Source: an uncultured Bacteroidales bacterium (GTDB lineage Bacteria > Bacteroidota > Bacteroidia > Bacteroidales > F082). From it: 24,308 nt of DNA. A program made the translations under genes and the position numbers. The notes beneath the pieces were generated by a model. The model had not been told where the DNA came from. It was given only the letters and a program-made list of their open reading frames with translations, and searched no databases. Position 1 is the stretch's first letter. Each line of letters starts with the position of its first letter. This document shows positions 1 through 8,101 of this stretch, piece by piece. Where the stretch lies: positions 1 through 24,308 of the forward strand of contig CALEMB010000158.1 of assembly GCA_937902805.1 (NCBI GenBank), written 5' to 3'.

Positions 1-55
1 CATCGTGACCGATAGCATGACCCTCGTGGCCAACTTCGAAGAATTGCCACCAACG
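1..55 (+). repeat. 55-bp perfect direct repeat, copy 1
   Basis: Bases 1-55 are identical to 253-307, a spacing of 252 bp or exactly 84 codons. The repeat encodes the end of one InlB-type module plus the linker (…LVANFEELPPT). It may extend further left beyond the window. Confidence 0.95.
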
Positions 56-1672
56 CAATACACCATTTCTGTTCAAGCTGAACCCGAAGAAGGCGGCGAG
101 GCTTATATTATCGTTGGCGAACAAAACGTGACCGAATGGACTTTCAATGAAGGGGACACTTGCTGGTTACACGCCAATCCAGCCCTAAACTATACCTTTG
201 TCAAATGGACAGAAAATGGCGAGTTGTTCTCTGAACAGGCTGAAGCGACCTTCATCGTGACCGATAGCATGACCCTCGTGGCCAACTTCGAAGAATTGCC
301 ACCAACGGTTTATACTATCACCGTTGTGGCTGAACCCGTAGAAGGCGGAACCGTAGACGGTGGAGGTGATTACCCAGAAGGGACAATGATTGAGCTTAGT
401 GCTAACCCCAACACAGGATATTCTTTCGACCACTGGGATGACGGTGAAACGCTAAACCCACGCACTGTTGAGGTGACAGGCGACTCCACCTATACGGCTA
501 TCTTTACGCCTATTCCCTATACCATCACCGTTCAGGCCGAACCTGTTGCTGGTGGAGAGGTAATCGGAGGGGGAATCTACAACTATGGCACAACGGTCAC
601 CCTCACCGCCAATGCCTACGTCGGTTATTCTTTCAGCCAATGGCAGGATGGCGACACCAATAGCACACGTACCTTCACTGTAACGGGCGATGCCGTCTAT
701 ACGGCCTTTTTCACGCTAAACCAGTACGTTGTCGAAGTTATGTCCAATCCGGAAGAAGGGGGATGGGTTATAGGCAACGGCATTTATTCTCACGGCGTCA
801 CTTGCACGCTGACGGCCATACCCAATGATGGCTATTCTTTTAGTAATTGGATGAATGGCGATAACGTTGTTGTGAGCTCTGAACTTACCTATTCCTTCGT
901 GGTAACAGAAAACGCTTCCTTTACGGCAAACTTCGCACGCCAATACAACATCATTGCTGAGGTGACTCCTGATGGCGCTGGCTCGGTGACAGGTGCCGGT
1001 ACGTATGACTATGGCACCGAATGCACGTTAACGGCGACCCCATCAGATGCCTACTTCTTTGTCAATTGGACTGAAGACGGCCTTGAGGTCTCTACGGATA
1101 CCGCATATTCCTTCATTGTGACTTCCGATCGCAATTTGGTAGCTAACTTCAAGGAAATCCCTTGCATTGACAACCTACAAGAAATCGTGGCAAAGGAACA
1201 TAAAGAGGGTAATGACACTTATGTCCTGGTTCTGGTTTATCCTAATCCCAATAATGAAAACTACCAATACCAATGGCTGTATTCTACAGACGATGTGGCG
1301 TATACCAATCTTGAAGAAGGGACCTATAACAATCAGTACTATTACAATGGAGGACATCTGAAAGATGGGTATTACAAGGTCCGTGTCAGTTTAGACGAAT
1401 GTTCGGCGGAAACCGATTCTTATTATGTAAGCAACGGTCGTTTGTGCATCTACCCCAACCCGGCTCGCAGTGACAACAGCATCATAATTATGAACGACAG
1501 CGAGGGACCTGCACAACTCGCCATCTATTCTTTGGATGGACGATGCCTCCACATGCAGGCTGTAAACGGTAACCAAGCAACCATTAACCTTAACCTTTCG
1601 GTTGGTGTTTATGTCGCTCGCATTACCCAAAGCGACGGCACCACGAAAGTGTGCAAACTCATCATCCAATAA
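2..1672 (+). CDS. InlB-repeat surface protein with T9SS sorting domain (5'-truncated)
   Basis: The reading frame is open to the left edge, so this is the C-terminal part of a larger protein. It holds about five and a half tandem beta modules of 65-80 residues, roughly to residue 387. Each has the InlB B-repeat (Listeria/Bacteroides type) pattern: an AEP-x2-GG start, a YxxG/GYxF core, then W-x-(E/D)-G and a closing (V/A)xF strand. A linker domain follows (about 390-475). The last 75 residues carry YPNPAR and end in KVCKLIIQ, which fits a type A T9SS C-terminal sorting domain. It is therefore probably exported across the outer membrane and attached to the surface or released. The role is likely adhesion or envelope decoration; the ligand is unknown. 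It lies 44 bp upstream of the next gene and may or may not belong to the same operon. Two neighbouring modules share a perfect DNA repeat. Confidence 0.8.
   Translation: MVTDSMTLVANFEELPPTQYTISVQAEPEEGGEAYIIVGEQNVTEWTFNEGDTCWLHANPALNYTFVKWTENGELFSEQAEATFIVTDSMTLVANFEELPPTVYTITVVAEPVEGGTVDGGGDYPEGTMIELSANPNTGYSFDHWDDGETLNPRTVEVTGDSTYTAIFTPIPYTITVQAEPVAGGEVIGGGIYNYGTTVTLTANAYVGYSFSQWQDGDTNSTRTFTVTGDAVYTAFFTLNQYVVEVMSNPEEGGWVIGNGIYSHGVTCTLTAIPNDGYSFSNWMNGDNVVVSSELTYSFVVTENASFTANFARQYNIIAEVTPDGAGSVTGAGTYDYGTECTLTATPSDAYFFVNWTEDGLEVSTDTAYSFIVTSDRNLVANFKEIPCIDNLQEIVAKEHKEGNDTYVLVLVYPNPNNENYQYQWLYSTDDVAYTNLEEGTYNNQYYYNGGHLKDGYYKVRVSLDECSAETDSYYVSNGRLCIYPNPARSDNSIIIMNDSEGPAQLAIYSLDGRCLHMQAVNGNQATINLNLSVGVYVARITQSDGTTKVCKLIIQ
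253..307 (+). repeat. 55-bp perfect direct repeat, copy 2
   Basis: This is the second copy of the repeat at 1-55 and is in frame with it. Perfect identity at third codon positions suggests recent duplication or gene conversion of one module. Confidence 0.95.
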
Positions 1673-1716
1673 GCGTAACATCAATCACGAATAACAAATA
1701 AATCTTCAATAGTCCT

Positions 1717-2979
1717 ATGAAAAAATTGTTTCTTATCATCGCCACAAGCCTCATGGTCACCTCTTTGTTGGCTCAGTCGCAGCAACTCATAACGGTCAAA
1801 GGCAAGACCAAGGACGGCAAAAGCATCAACATGCAATACTACAAAGGCGCAGCCCAAGACTACATAGAATCGGTAAAGTATCAGTTGGTGGAAGAGCTGC
1901 AGGCCGACAACAAAAACAAACAAAACAGTATCAATGACTTGCAACATCAATTGAACAAGGCCAACAAGAGAATAGACAACCTTAACGAGCAACTGAAAAA
2001 ATCAGGCAACGCTGATCAGATTTCCACCCTCAGCAATCATCTTGACGAGAAACAAAGTGAAATAGACCAGTTGAATGAGCAACTTGAGCAATTGAACAGA
2101 CAATTGAATGAATTGCAAAAAGAGAATGCCAATCTTCAGAAACAGGTTGACTCTATCAAAGCTGTCAACATCCAGCTTAGCCAAAAAAAGAAGGTTCACG
2201 TGGCTATGTCACCTTTCATCGGTGTTGAAGCTGGAATAGGCTGTGTGTTTTTGGCAAACAACAGCCTGAATAGACCCTGGGAGAAGGAGCTCTCATGGGA
2301 TAAGCAGGTGGCCGTTTATTATGGCACCGGACGTCTTGCCGAAGGCTTCCCTATCTCCATCGAGGCAGGCCTAGGTTTCAGCAGCCTTCCGATGAGGGCT
2401 AAATTGGACAATTACAGCGCTATGGGTGATTTCCAAGACTGTGACGGTGATGCATATCAACCCGTTTTTGATAACTGTTCAGAAAGACTAACCCTGAACT
2501 GCCTGGACATCCCTGTTCGCCTTTGTATAGGGCAACCCAACAAAAACAAAGTGTCGTTATACGCCAAGCTGGGAGTGACTCCTTCGTTTATCATCTCCTC
2601 CAATTTGGCCAACGCGTATATAAAGGAAGGCTATTACACTGATTGGAATGTCACGTTTGAAAACATTGAAGAACTTGGATTCACGAATGTTGATAGCAAA
2701 GGAAAGATGACACCTTCAAGTAGATTCAATCTATGGGGGAATGCGGCTTTCGGTGCCTACTTTCCCTTGAGCTCATCCATACTGTTCAATCTTGGAGCGA
2801 AACTGGATTATCCCATAATGACGATGGGTACTTTTTCCTATGAATGGGAGGGAAACACTTCGGGAAATGACAACAAGTCACTTCTACTTCCCGACGGGTT
2901 GCCGACGGGTTTGGATGGCTACGACGGAAGGATGCTTATCCCAAGTTTACAAGTTGGTATCATATATTCATTAAAATAA
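1717..2979 (+). CDS. Outer-membrane beta-barrel protein with periplasmic coiled coil
   Basis: The 420-residue protein begins with a signal peptide (MKKLFLIIATSLMVTSLLAQ). A long Q/N/E/L-rich heptad region at about 60-150 (repeated LNEQL, LNRQLNEL) predicts a coiled coil. The remaining 260 residues alternate short amphipathic strands with turns, starting at VAMSPFIGVEAGIG and closing at LQVGIIYSLK with an aromatic/hydrophobic end. That is the layout of a PorT/OmpW-like outer-membrane barrel. The coiled coil could span the periplasm towards peptidoglycan or inner-membrane proteins. It is the first clearly exported protein ahead of the Ubl gene, 53 bp downstream, and resembles the smaller barrel at 21418 in its role. 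The function is not known; membership of the same envelope complex is inferred from position. Confidence 0.65.
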   Translation: MKKLFLIIATSLMVTSLLAQSQQLITVKGKTKDGKSINMQYYKGAAQDYIESVKYQLVEELQADNKNKQNSINDLQHQLNKANKRIDNLNEQLKKSGNADQISTLSNHLDEKQSEIDQLNEQLEQLNRQLNELQKENANLQKQVDSIKAVNIQLSQKKKVHVAMSPFIGVEAGIGCVFLANNSLNRPWEKELSWDKQVAVYYGTGRLAEGFPISIEAGLGFSSLPMRAKLDNYSAMGDFQDCDGDAYQPVFDNCSERLTLNCLDIPVRLCIGQPNKNKVSLYAKLGVTPSFIISSNLANAYIKEGYYTDWNVTFENIEELGFTNVDSKGKMTPSSRFNLWGNAAFGAYFPLSSSILFNLGAKLDYPIMTMGTFSYEWEGNTSGNDNKSLLLPDGLPTGLDGYDGRMLIPSLQVGIIYSLK

Positions 2980-3032
2980 AGAGTAAGAAAATAAAACAAG
3001 TATAACAAGAATAAGATAAAAACCTTAGTATT

Positions 3033-3359
3033 ATGGAAAACGAAAAAATGTATGACGAAGAGTTTATCATCACTCTGACCATTGAAGGCACTCAATACGA
3101 GGAAGTCGAAGTGGAAGTGACTGACCCGATGAAAACCATCCGTGAACAAATCAACTCAATAGTGGAAGTCTTCCATCTTCCGAAAATGGACAATGGAGGC
3201 AACCCCATCACTTATCTTTTGGGACGTATAGAAGATGATAGCGACACGCCTGACATCCTTGAATTTGACGATGCCAACGGACGCGAACAAACGCTAACGG
3301 ACTATAACGTTCAATCAGGCGACCGTCTTCACCTCATCTCAAGAGCCATTGCTGGGTAA
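3033..3359 (+). CDS. Ubiquitin-like modifier protein (Ubl)
   Basis: The protein has 108 residues. Beta-grasp features are visible: an N-terminal strand pair (FIITLTIEGT… EVEVEV), a helix (about 33-47), and a C-terminal third that closely tracks eukaryotic ubiquitin. TLTDYNVQSGDRLHLI at 87-102 matches ubiquitin's TLSDYNIQKESTLHLV almost position by position. The chain ends …SRAIAG, so a terminal Gly is already exposed and no precursor cleavage is needed. It is longer than ubiquitin (76) because of an N-terminal extension and an acidic insert at 67-80. Probably this is the protein that the E1 at 10476 adenylates and the E2 next door carries. The start at 3033 is the first ATG; Met6 is an alternative. 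It is followed after 18 nt by the E2 gene. Confidence 0.85.
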   Translation: MENEKMYDEEFIITLTIEGTQYEEVEVEVTDPMKTIREQINSIVEVFHLPKMDNGGNPITYLLGRIEDDSDTPDILEFDDANGREQTLTDYNVQSGDRLHLISRAIAG

Positions 3360-3377
3360 ATCAAATGTTTATCGGTC

Positions 3378-4055
3378 ATGAATGAAGTCATCAACAAATT
3401 TGATTTAAAGAAGCTCACACCTCGTGATGCATGCCTGTGGAAAGAATGGAAAGAACTTGACACCTTGTGCAACAAACGTAAAGCCGCCAGTGCCAATCCG
3501 CGTGAACCTTCCATTTCATACATCATAAGGAAAAAGAATGCGATGGGACTCCCCACGGAATACGAGATTTGGTATCGCGTCAAATCCATTATCGGAGTGA
3601 AAGACACAGAAGCTCCGCGTGAGCCGATTTTCGGTTTTCTACACAAAATGAGCATCGTGTTGCCCAATAATTATCCATCGGCTGACGGCAATCCCATTTT
3701 CACCTTCCGTACGGATATATGGCATCCGAACATCCGTTACTCCGGTAGTTTCAAAGGGCATGTCTGTCTTAATAGCAAAGACATGGGAGTAATGGCATCC
3801 TTGAAAAGCCTGGTGCTTCGTGTTGAACAGTATTTGAAATACCAGGATTACCATGCTCAAAATGTCTATCCTTATCCGGAAGACCAAAATGTGGCGGAAT
3901 GGGTGCGAGATGAAGCTGAGCCCAATGGTTGGACTCGTTTCCCGCAGGACAACTCATCGTCAGTTCTCCCAAAGAACCAAAACAAGCCTACTCCTAAAAC
4001 CGAACCAGCATCAAATGAATCAGACAATCAAAGCAAAAGAGTGTTAACAATATGA
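3378..4055 (+). CDS. E2-like ubiquitin-conjugating enzyme (UBC fold)
   Basis: The protein has 225 residues. The UBC core shows the usual order: a beta strand with FGFLHKMSIVLPNNYPS (86-101), PIFTFRTDIWHPNI with the HPN motif at 116-118, then GHVCLN with the candidate catalytic Cys130. The HPN Asn normally stabilises the oxyanion during isopeptide transfer, so an active E2 is predicted. Helices follow (about 141-160 and the EWVRDE helix). The last 40 residues are rich in P, N, S, K and Q and look disordered. It would accept Ubl from the E1 at 10476 as a thioester and pass it to a target, perhaps with help from the RING protein at 8080. There is no signal peptide, so it acts in the cytoplasm. 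Its stop overlaps the next start as ATGA (4052-4055). Confidence 0.88.
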   Translation: MNEVINKFDLKKLTPRDACLWKEWKELDTLCNKRKAASANPREPSISYIIRKKNAMGLPTEYEIWYRVKSIIGVKDTEAPREPIFGFLHKMSIVLPNNYPSADGNPIFTFRTDIWHPNIRYSGSFKGHVCLNSKDMGVMASLKSLVLRVEQYLKYQDYHAQNVYPYPEDQNVAEWVRDEAEPNGWTRFPQDNSSSVLPKNQNKPTPKTEPASNESDNQSKRVLTI

Positions 4056-5134
4056 GGAAGTTTTTATTAATCATCATGGCATGTTGCCTGGCCTCCGTCA
4101 CTGCATTCGCACAAATCTCAATCGAAACCTCGCTTAGTGACGACAAGCCTCAGGAGGCAGTTTCCTTTGATATCAACGATCACGAACAGGGAACCTTCTT
4201 TATAGAGATAAATGGCGAGTTGGATGACGATGGCCGTATCCCAGTTCAAATCGGATTGGAGAATAATTCATACACTTATACCTTTCTCCTTTTTGACCGT
4301 GCATGGAGTGAAAAAGACCTTCGTAAGAACTTTGTTTTCATCGAAAAGAATTTTGGCGGAAGGACATCTGTTAAAGTACAGAATATTAAATTATTAAACG
4401 AAAATGCGTTTAATGAGATAAAGACTTATGACAGATATGTATTTCCTGAAATTCTCGTTGAGGAGGGAAAGACCTACGAGTGCAAGATACCTATTCATTT
4501 GACCAAACCCCAACCAGGTCTTTTTTGCAAGAACAGGAAAAAACTCTACAGGATTATCGATTGCACCATCCGCATCTCAGTTGAAAACAAAGACGTTGTT
4601 TATGATGAACTCAAAACCAATTGTGATTCACTCCGGGAAGCTGTCAATAGTGCGATCGAGAAAGAGGAATTCTGTACCAATCCACTTCATCGGCCATCGT
4701 TCGATGTACAAACCGAGAAATACACAGATGCCATCCATGAGTTGAGAGATCAAGTCAGGCAGGCACTCAATGCAGTTCCCAAGGAAAGCAAAAAATACAC
4801 TCGGTTTGAGGCACTGGTAATATCGCTTTACCAGATGGAGGATGCACTTCAGCAATATAAAGGCGAACAGCATGACTGTGGGAAGAACCATGCTAGAAAA
4901 CATAGTTGCAATTATTGCAAACTAAGTCTTGAACAAATCTATAACAGATTGAGTGCAATTTATATAGACCTTTATAATGGCACAGTGCAACGGTCTGATG
5001 TAATGAAAGAAGTGGAAGCCCTCTACAAATGCAGCAGCGACCCAACCTGCGAAAAACATTCAAAACAATGGAAAAACAACGACCCTTTTAAAGCAAAAAT
5101 CATAGAATTCTACAATAAGATCAAGAATTATTGA
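4052..5134 (+). CDS. Exported protein with beta domain and Cys/His cluster
   Basis: The 360-residue protein starts with a signal peptide (MRKFLLIIMACCLASVTAFA) and no lipobox placement that I trust. Residues about 25-180 look like a beta-rich domain. Its last strands (KIPIHL… DCTIRISV) resemble the N-terminal domain of the protein encoded next (IPLYL… DLEVRI), so the two may be paralogous there. Residues 185-360 are helical and contain a cluster C276, H280, H284, C286, C289, then C327, C333 and H336, which could bind metal or form disulfides. I do not recognise the family. The start overlaps the E2 stop by 4 nt, indicating translational coupling, and the next gene follows at 2 nt. It is probably a periplasmic part of the envelope-spanning assembly. 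Confidence 0.6.
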   Translation: MRKFLLIIMACCLASVTAFAQISIETSLSDDKPQEAVSFDINDHEQGTFFIEINGELDDDGRIPVQIGLENNSYTYTFLLFDRAWSEKDLRKNFVFIEKNFGGRTSVKVQNIKLLNENAFNEIKTYDRYVFPEILVEEGKTYECKIPIHLTKPQPGLFCKNRKKLYRIIDCTIRISVENKDVVYDELKTNCDSLREAVNSAIEKEEFCTNPLHRPSFDVQTEKYTDAIHELRDQVRQALNAVPKESKKYTRFEALVISLYQMEDALQQYKGEQHDCGKNHARKHSCNYCKLSLEQIYNRLSAIYIDLYNGTVQRSDVMKEVEALYKCSSDPTCEKHSKQWKNNDPFKAKIIEFYNKIKNY

Positions 5135-5136
5135 AA

Positions 5137-6396
5137 ATGAAAAGCAATAGGGTTTTACTTACGGTATTGTCGTTTCTTATTAGCCTTTACGCATCGGCCA
5201 AAGAAACAACTGACACTCTGTATTCTGCGAAAAACGACAGGGTTATTGTGACTTATAACATCACCCGAAAAGGGAATACGGTCGAGTTGCAATTCAGAAG
5301 TGCCAGAAAACTCTTAGGCGACTATCACCAAAGGAAGTACAAGAGAGAGATTGACAAGATACACACGCTTTTCTTTGACTGGAATGGAGTCAGAAAGGAC
5401 ATGAAGTTTACGGGGGAAACTCCATCGGTCGTTTGCTTGCCAGCCAAGTCCTCTTGCCAGAAATCAAGCGATGGATATTTCATCATAGAACATAGGCCGA
5501 CGTTTACTTTCAATATCGAGACCTCTGAAGCGGAGACGTTCACAATCCCGCTTTATTTGGCACATTATGAAAGAAAGCAACATTACAAGATTCTTTGCTC
5601 TTGTGGCGACCTTGAAGTCCGCATACCCGAACCGTCTTCCCAATCTTCAAACATCAGGCCTGAAAGCGGACAACCGACTCTTCAAAACACTGTTGAGGTT
5701 TTGGAAATTGAAGAATCACTCTCTGAGTTTGACGACGAAGCGCTTATGCTTATCAAACTGATTAATAAGGATCTGCCTTATCAAGACACTTTGCCTATGG
5801 AAAGCATGTTAGAAAGGAAAATAGAGAGACTTGGAGACCTTCAAACCAAAATAAAGAATGAAGATATTACTGGAATGATAGACGAGACCCTTGAAGCCTA
5901 TAATATCAAGAAAAAGGAATTGGAGAAAACCATACAGGAAAATGCAAAACAAAAGGCAGACAATGATGCGTTTAATAGTTGCAGCACAAAAGAAAGCTAT
6001 GAAGTCTATTTGAAACAGCATCCCAATGGCAGTCATGTTGAAGAGGCAAAAGATAAGATTAGTGAGTTTGAGGCCAAAGCCAAGGAAGAAGAGGAAGGCA
6101 AAAAAAAGCGCACTATTTGGATGATTATTGGTGGCGCTTTGTTGGCCATTCTGCTTTTTGTAGGTAATCAGGTTCTGCAAAGCTTCCGTAATATCCGTAC
6201 CCAGCGTAGCATGATGCAAATGCAGGAAGACGCTACCAAACGCGCCCAAAACATGGCTAGTAATAAGGCAAAAAGTGAAATCCGCAAACAGACCAATAAA
6301 GTTGCTAACCAGACTAAGAAACAAGGCCAAAACATGATGCGCGATGCGGCTAACAAAGTGAAAAACAACAATGGAAACAACCGAATGTCAATTTGA
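5137..6396 (+). CDS. Membrane-anchored protein: exported beta domain, coiled coil, one TM helix, basic tail
   Basis: The ATG at 5137 is preferred; it gives 419 residues and a good signal peptide (MKSNRVLLTVLSFLISLYASA). An in-frame TTG six bases upstream is possible. A beta domain (about 28-165) ends in a CSCGDLEVRIP strand and resembles that of the preceding protein. Charged helices or coiled coil follow (about 195-280). Then comes a short segment around FNSCSTKESYEVYLKQHP, a TPR-like unit common in Bacteroidota envelope proteins. There is one TM helix at about 326-346 (IWMIIGGALLAILLFVG) and a Lys/Gln/Asn/Met-rich basic tail that should lie in the cytoplasm. Together with its neighbours it could bridge periplasm and cytoplasm in place of TssL/TssM. 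That role is inferred only from topology and position. Confidence 0.6.
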   Translation: MKSNRVLLTVLSFLISLYASAKETTDTLYSAKNDRVIVTYNITRKGNTVELQFRSARKLLGDYHQRKYKREIDKIHTLFFDWNGVRKDMKFTGETPSVVCLPAKSSCQKSSDGYFIIEHRPTFTFNIETSEAETFTIPLYLAHYERKQHYKILCSCGDLEVRIPEPSSQSSNIRPESGQPTLQNTVEVLEIEESLSEFDDEALMLIKLINKDLPYQDTLPMESMLERKIERLGDLQTKIKNEDITGMIDETLEAYNIKKKELEKTIQENAKQKADNDAFNSCSTKESYEVYLKQHPNGSHVEEAKDKISEFEAKAKEEEEGKKKRTIWMIIGGALLAILLFVGNQVLQSFRNIRTQRSMMQMQEDATKRAQNMASNKAKSEIRKQTNKVANQTKKQGQNMMRDAANKVKNNNGNNRMSI

Positions 6397-6403
6397 TACT
6401 ATT

Positions 6404-8101
6404 ATGAAACAGTTTTTTCATATCACTTTTGCAATGGTGACCATGATCCTGATGCTGTCGATGGGAACAACAGCATTTGCCCAAGATATCGCTGATGAGA
6501 CACCAAGCATAGAGGTTTCTTATGACCAAGCTATTTTTGAAGCTTTTCAAACCTACTTAGCTGCAACTGACACCCTTCCGACCACAGATGAAAAAAACAG
6601 ATTGTTTGTCGATGGTTTCTTTTCACAATACAAGGACGACTTCGGCTTGATTGTAATTAAAAAAGATGATGGAAGCGAAGCCAGTCCCCAAGAGGTGGAC
6701 GAGTTGTTTCAAAGATGCATTACTCTTTTGGAGGAAGAAGAAGCAACAATCATAACGGTTCAAAACCTGAATCAAGAAAACGAGGATTCATCGTTTCTGA
6801 AGAATTTATCATCTTTAGAGGTTAGGCAACTTGCCATACGAGTTGGTGTAATCGGTATTCTTGTTTTGATTTTAATTACTATTGTTGTCTTATGGGCCAA
6901 AGCAAAAAAGAAAAAGAAACCGGTTGCCGATAACGATATGTATGCTACAGACACTAATCCAAGTAACAGCGGCAATAACGAGGCATCAAACGATGTCATT
7001 ATCAGAAAGAAGACCTCATCGGTCCTGAATAAGCAAAGTCTTGAAGATGTAGTCAACAACAGCAATTACTTGGCCATCAATTGCGCTGATTTCTGTACTG
7101 ACAGCGCTGTAAAAACCATGTACATCAAAAATACATGCATTATTGATATTTACAACATGTATGCTGAAGATTTGAGAAATCCTGATAATCCGAAAGAAGA
7201 TGGTTGTATGGTTTTAGGACGTTGGGTCCATGATGAGCAATATGATGAGTACGTTGTCTCTTTGGAGGAAATTGTTTTTCCGGGTGATGATGCCGTGTTC
7301 GCAGAATATGAATTGGATTTCGGAGGGAAAATCAAGGTAAAGGTCAACGAGAAACTTCGCAAACTGCGTCGCGAAACCAATCTTCAGTATGACCTTACCT
7401 GTTGGGTGCACTCTCATCCTGGTTTAGGGGTGTTTTTCAGTAACACTGACTCCAACCTTCACCTGATACATAAACATCCTTCCCATCCAAAATTCCTTAC
7501 AGCCATTGTCATAGACATCCTTACACCCCAGCAAGAGTTAGGCGTTTTTACCTTCAAACACGACATGGGTATCAATTCAAAAGCCGATTTGACACGACTC
7601 TATTCTTTAGAAGAATGGTATAAGTGGGCTATTGGCAGTAGACGCAACTCCGTTGCCATCGAGGAACATTATAATACTTTAGATAAAGCAAAATCGAGAA
7701 ATAAAGGATGTTACAACATACAATTGTCAAACAGCACCATTATTGACGTTGACCTTATTGCCACCAGCCAAAACCATGAGGGACTTTATTTTGTCCATGG
7801 TTTTACGATGCAACAAATGGACCAAACTTCTATTATTGCAGTGAAAATTGACAATGCAGAAACTATAGTTGACAACGAATTGATAGGATGCTTCATGGTG
7901 GTTACCCATCGCAGTTATCCAACTATCAAGAAAGAAGTTGCCAATTATTTGGGAAGAATAGGATTTGTAATGGTTTATTCAGTCAGTGACGGCATTTTGA
8001 CCACTATCCCTGTGGTTGATAACGACCTTTGTGCAGATGAATCATATTATGGAGAACAACCCTTAGAAGAACTAAAGATATGGACAAGAAGAAAAAGATA
8101 A
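6404..8101 (+). CDS. Membrane-tethered JAMM/JAB-domain deubiquitinase-like metalloprotease
   Basis: The ATG at 6404 gives 565 residues, a signal peptide (…FAMVTMILMLSMGTTAFAQ) and a 7-nt gap after the previous stop. An ATG at 6371 would overlap that gene and bury the signal. A short exported domain (about 28-140) leads to one TM helix (about 143-164) and a KAKKKKKP stop-transfer. The C-terminal 400 residues are therefore cytoplasmic. The JAMM zinc motif is intact: H336-S-H338, seven residues, S346-x2-D349. A plausible catalytic Glu is E265 in KEDGCMVLG. It should cleave Ubl isopeptide bonds. Since Ubl already ends in Gly, removing conjugates is a likelier task than maturing a precursor. The region after the JAB domain (about 390-565) is unassigned. 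The next gene starts inside this one (22-nt overlap). Confidence 0.85.
   Translation: MKQFFHITFAMVTMILMLSMGTTAFAQDIADETPSIEVSYDQAIFEAFQTYLAATDTLPTTDEKNRLFVDGFFSQYKDDFGLIVIKKDDGSEASPQEVDELFQRCITLLEEEEATIITVQNLNQENEDSSFLKNLSSLEVRQLAIRVGVIGILVLILITIVVLWAKAKKKKKPVADNDMYATDTNPSNSGNNEASNDVIIRKKTSSVLNKQSLEDVVNNSNYLAINCADFCTDSAVKTMYIKNTCIIDIYNMYAEDLRNPDNPKEDGCMVLGRWVHDEQYDEYVVSLEEIVFPGDDAVFAEYELDFGGKIKVKVNEKLRKLRRETNLQYDLTCWVHSHPGLGVFFSNTDSNLHLIHKHPSHPKFLTAIVIDILTPQQELGVFTFKHDMGINSKADLTRLYSLEEWYKWAIGSRRNSVAIEEHYNTLDKAKSRNKGCYNIQLSNSTIIDVDLIATSQNHEGLYFVHGFTMQQMDQTSIIAVKIDNAETIVDNELIGCFMVVTHRSYPTIKKEVANYLGRIGFVMVYSVSDGILTTIPVVDNDLCADESYYGEQPLEELKIWTRRKR

Noticed and set aside
2980..3032. Promoter or terminator in the largest intergenic gap
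   Set aside because: The stretch is A-rich with no TTTG/TAnnTTTG pair and no convincing hairpin.
3033..3359. Recent ubiquitin gene transfer from a eukaryote
   Set aside because: The C-terminal third is close, but the N-terminal two-thirds are diverged, with insertions and an AG tail, and dedicated bacterial E1 and E2 are encoded beside it. An old bacterial family is more likely.
5131..5136. TTG start at 5131 for the membrane-anchored protein
   Set aside because: It overlaps the upstream stop by 4 nt and adds only two residues; the ATG at 5137 gives a cleaner signal peptide.
5809..6330. Long minus-strand open frame (173 codons) opposite the membrane-anchored protein gene
   Set aside because: It is opposite a gene with clear signal peptide and TM structure; its hydrophobic Phe/Leu-rich content is the mirror of Lys/Glu-rich codons.
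6371..6403. ATG at 6371 as start of the JAB-domain protein
   Set aside because: It would put 11 polar residues before the signal peptide and overlap the previous gene by 26 nt; the ATG at 6404 fits the leader and spacing.
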